The notes under the pieces: generated by a model
Database searches by the model: none
Seen by the model: only the letters and a program-made list of their open reading frames with translations
What the model was told of the DNA's origin: nothing
Shown here: piece after piece, positions 6,064-6,844 of the stretch
How positions within the stretch are numbered: the stretch's first letter is position 1
Layout: the number at the start of each line of letters is the position of its first letter
Origin: an uncultured Ruminococcus sp.
GTDB lineage: Bacteria > Bacillota > Clostridia > Oscillospirales > Ruminococcaceae
Assembly (NCBI GenBank): GCA_945835085.1
Contig: CAMAIG010000080.1
Span: 1-6,844 of the forward strand
DNA length: 6,844 nt
Direction: 5' to 3'
Position numbers and translations under genes: made by a program

Positions 6064-6104
6064 AAAGCCGTTTTCACAGTAGCTCTGGGAAAACGGCTTT
6101 TTTT
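6064..6104 (+). terminator. Strong rho-independent terminator after rpmA
   Basis: AAAGCCGTTTTC (6064-6075) and GAAAACGGCTTT (6089-6100) form a perfect 12 bp stem. CAG/CTG inside the loop (6077-6079 with 6085-6087) can extend it. It is followed by a run of seven T (6098-6104). It ends the rplU-prp-rpmA transcript. Because the rhomboid gene starts 17 nt later without a visible promoter, read-through may feed that gene. Confidence 0.93.
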
Positions 6105-6107
6105 ATA

Positions 6108-6113
6108 AAGGAG
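6108..6113 (+). promoter_or_regulatory. Ribosome binding site that decides the rhomboid start
   Basis: AAGGAG lies only 1 nt before the ATG at 6115 but 7 nt before the in-frame GTG at 6121. The spacing favours the GTG. The site begins 3 nt after the T-run of the upstream terminator. Confidence 0.7.
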
Positions 6114-6120
6114 AATGAAA

Positions 6121-6687
6121 GTGAAGCTTCCTAAAATAACATATAATTCCCCGGTGATACTTTCCTTTACCCTTGCGGCGCTTGCTGCCACCATTGCAGG
6201 GCTTGTCACAGGGGGAGGGGCGTCAATGCTGCTTTTTTCGGTGTACAGAGCGCCTCTTACAGACCCGCTTTTTTATCTGAGGCTGTTTACACACATACTG
6301 GGTCATGCAGACCTTTCCCATTTCCTCGGCAATTTCACCATAATCCTGCTTGTGGGACCCATGCTGGAGGAAAAATACGGCGCAAAGCGGCTGCTGATGA
6401 TGATAGCCTTCACAGCCCTTGCAACGGGACTCATTAACGTGATATTTTTCCCGGGAACAGCCCTTCTCGGTGCCAGCGGAATTGTGTTCATGATGATACT
6501 TCTCAGCTCCTTTGCAAATTCGGGAAGCGGAGAGATACCTCTTACACTCATTTTTGTTGCAGTGCTTTATCTCGGAACTGAAATAATAAACGGTATCTTT
6601 GCTCAGGACAATATCTCCCAGATGGCGCACATTATCGGCGGAGCCTGCGGCTGCTGCTTCGGCTGGATCATCGGCAAAAGAAAATGA
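6121..6687 (+). CDS. Rhomboid-family intramembrane serine protease
   Basis: A compact 188-residue rhomboid with about six transmembrane helices, which cleaves membrane proteins within the bilayer. Family signatures are complete: H62-x4-H67-x3-N71 in THILGHADLSHFLGN (oxyanion-side residues), the VGPMLEEKYG loop (78-87), catalytic Ser119 in GASG (117-120), and catalytic His170 in MAHIIGGACG (168-177). No extra domains are present. The GTG at 6121 is preferred to the ATG at 6115 because AAGGAG at 6108-6113 is 7 nt from GTG but 1 nt from ATG; the difference is two residues. It follows the rpmA terminator directly and has no obvious own promoter, so it may depend on read-through. The substrate is unknown and the neighbours give no hint. 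Confidence 0.9.
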   Translation: MKLPKITYNSPVILSFTLAALAATIAGLVTGGGASMLLFSVYRAPLTDPLFYLRLFTHILGHADLSHFLGNFTIILLVGPMLEEKYGAKRLLMMIAFTALATGLINVIFFPGTALLGASGIVFMMILLSSFANSGSGEIPLTLIFVAVLYLGTEIINGIFAQDNISQMAHIIGGACGCCFGWIIGKRK

Positions 6688-6713
6688 ACGCCTTAAATCA
6701 TTTCAATACCTCA

Positions 6714-6754
6714 TTAGCCGCCTTGTTGTTTAATTCAGCAAGGCGGCTTAATTT
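6714..6754 (+). terminator. Probable rho-independent terminator after the rhomboid gene
   Basis: AGCCGCCTTG (6716-6725) pairs exactly with CAAGGCGGCT (6739-6748). Three inner pairs (T6726-G6738, T6727-A6737, G6728-C6736) extend the stem to 13 bp with a 7-nt loop. The tail TTAATTTAT is T-rich but interrupted, so termination may be weaker than at the rpmA terminator. Confidence 0.72.
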
Positions 6755-6785
6755 ATGCCTATGTACCGAAATTATAAAGTCAATG

Positions 6786-6837
6786 TTTATTTTTCCTTTC
6801 ACGGCATATCATAAATAAAAAACGAAAGGAAAATAAA
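6786..6837. repeat. Inverted repeat covering the ribosome binding site of the next gene
   Basis: TTTTCCTTTC (6791-6800) is the exact reverse complement of GAAAGGAAAA (6824-6833). With one bulged T (6790) the pairing extends four more bases (6786-6789 with 6834-6837). The loop is 23 nt (6801-6823). The right arm contains AAAGGA, the likely Shine-Dalgarno of the ATG at 6840, so in RNA the hairpin would hide that site. As DNA, the arm starts are 33 bp apart, about three helical turns, and could be paired operator half-sites. Confidence 0.5.
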
Positions 6838-6839
6838 AT

Positions 6840-6844
6840 ATGGA
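6840..6844 (+). CDS. Start of a downstream gene, cut by the window edge
   Basis: ATGGA at the last five bases is preceded by GAAAGGA (6824-6830) at 9 nt, a plausible Shine-Dalgarno site. Only the first codon and part of the second are visible, so the product cannot be named. The 150 bp before it hold a terminator and an inverted repeat, so this gene is probably a separate transcription unit. Confidence 0.4.

Noticed and set aside
6115..6120. ATG at 6115 as the rhomboid start
   Set aside because: It is only 1 nt from AAGGAG; the in-frame GTG at 6121 has proper 7-nt spacing. The difference is two residues, so this remains a preference.
6748..6778. Possible promoter before the last gene (TATAAA at 6773-6778)
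   Set aside because: The best -35 at proper distance is a poor match (TTAATT with 19 bp spacing), so it cannot be separated from AT-rich background.
1..6844. CRISPR array, insertion sequence, tRNA or prophage signatures
   Set aside because: No regularly spaced direct repeats, transposase or integrase motifs, tRNA cloverleaf or terminal inverted repeats of an element were seen.

Overview
The window looks like chromosomal DNA from an anaerobic Gram-positive Clostridia member, most plausibly the Ruminococcus/Oscillospiraceae group. Supporting this are a rplU-prp-rpmA ribosomal operon with an L27 that carries the cleavable Firmicutes N-terminal extension, strong AGGAGG-type ribosome binding sites, Rnf-type membrane proteins and a clostridial-type MiaB. 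The genus is inferred from protein style only. All recognisable genes are on the + strand.

Region 1 (18-4949) is a tightly packed gene string. It holds three membrane proteins of the Rnf/Nqr family (RnfD-, RnfE- and RnfA-like), a membrane-anchored DUF4015-type putative glycoside hydrolase, and the tRNA methylthiotransferase MiaB. Gaps are 9-23 bp, with one 23 bp overlap, so it is probably one transcript that starts upstream of the window. The Rnf-like trio is the unusual part. The RnfE- and RnfA-like proteins keep the family fold and landmarks but lack all four cysteines that hold the intramembrane [2Fe-2S] centre in Rnf/Nqr. The covalent-FMN threonine motif of the RnfD-like protein is altered. 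rnfG is missing from its usual place between D and E, and rnfB from its usual place after A. The trio is best read as a divergent paralogue of Rnf that may have lost or changed its electron-transfer role.

Region 2 (4950-6104) is the ribosomal operon. A near-ideal sigma-A promoter (TTGACA, 17 bp, TGG-TATAAT) is followed by an ~80 nt structured leader of the L21-leader type. Then come rplU (L21), prp (the cysteine protease that trims L27) and rpmA (L27), closed by a strong intrinsic terminator. Prp overlaps rplU by 4 bp, and its predicted cut site (MQFF|A) is visible in the L27 encoded next door.

Region 3 (6105-6844) holds a small rhomboid protease whose ribosome binding site begins 3 nt after the terminator's T-run. 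A second, weaker terminator hairpin follows. The last 84 bp contain a long inverted repeat whose right arm covers the ribosome binding site of a gene that starts at the very end (ATG at 6840).
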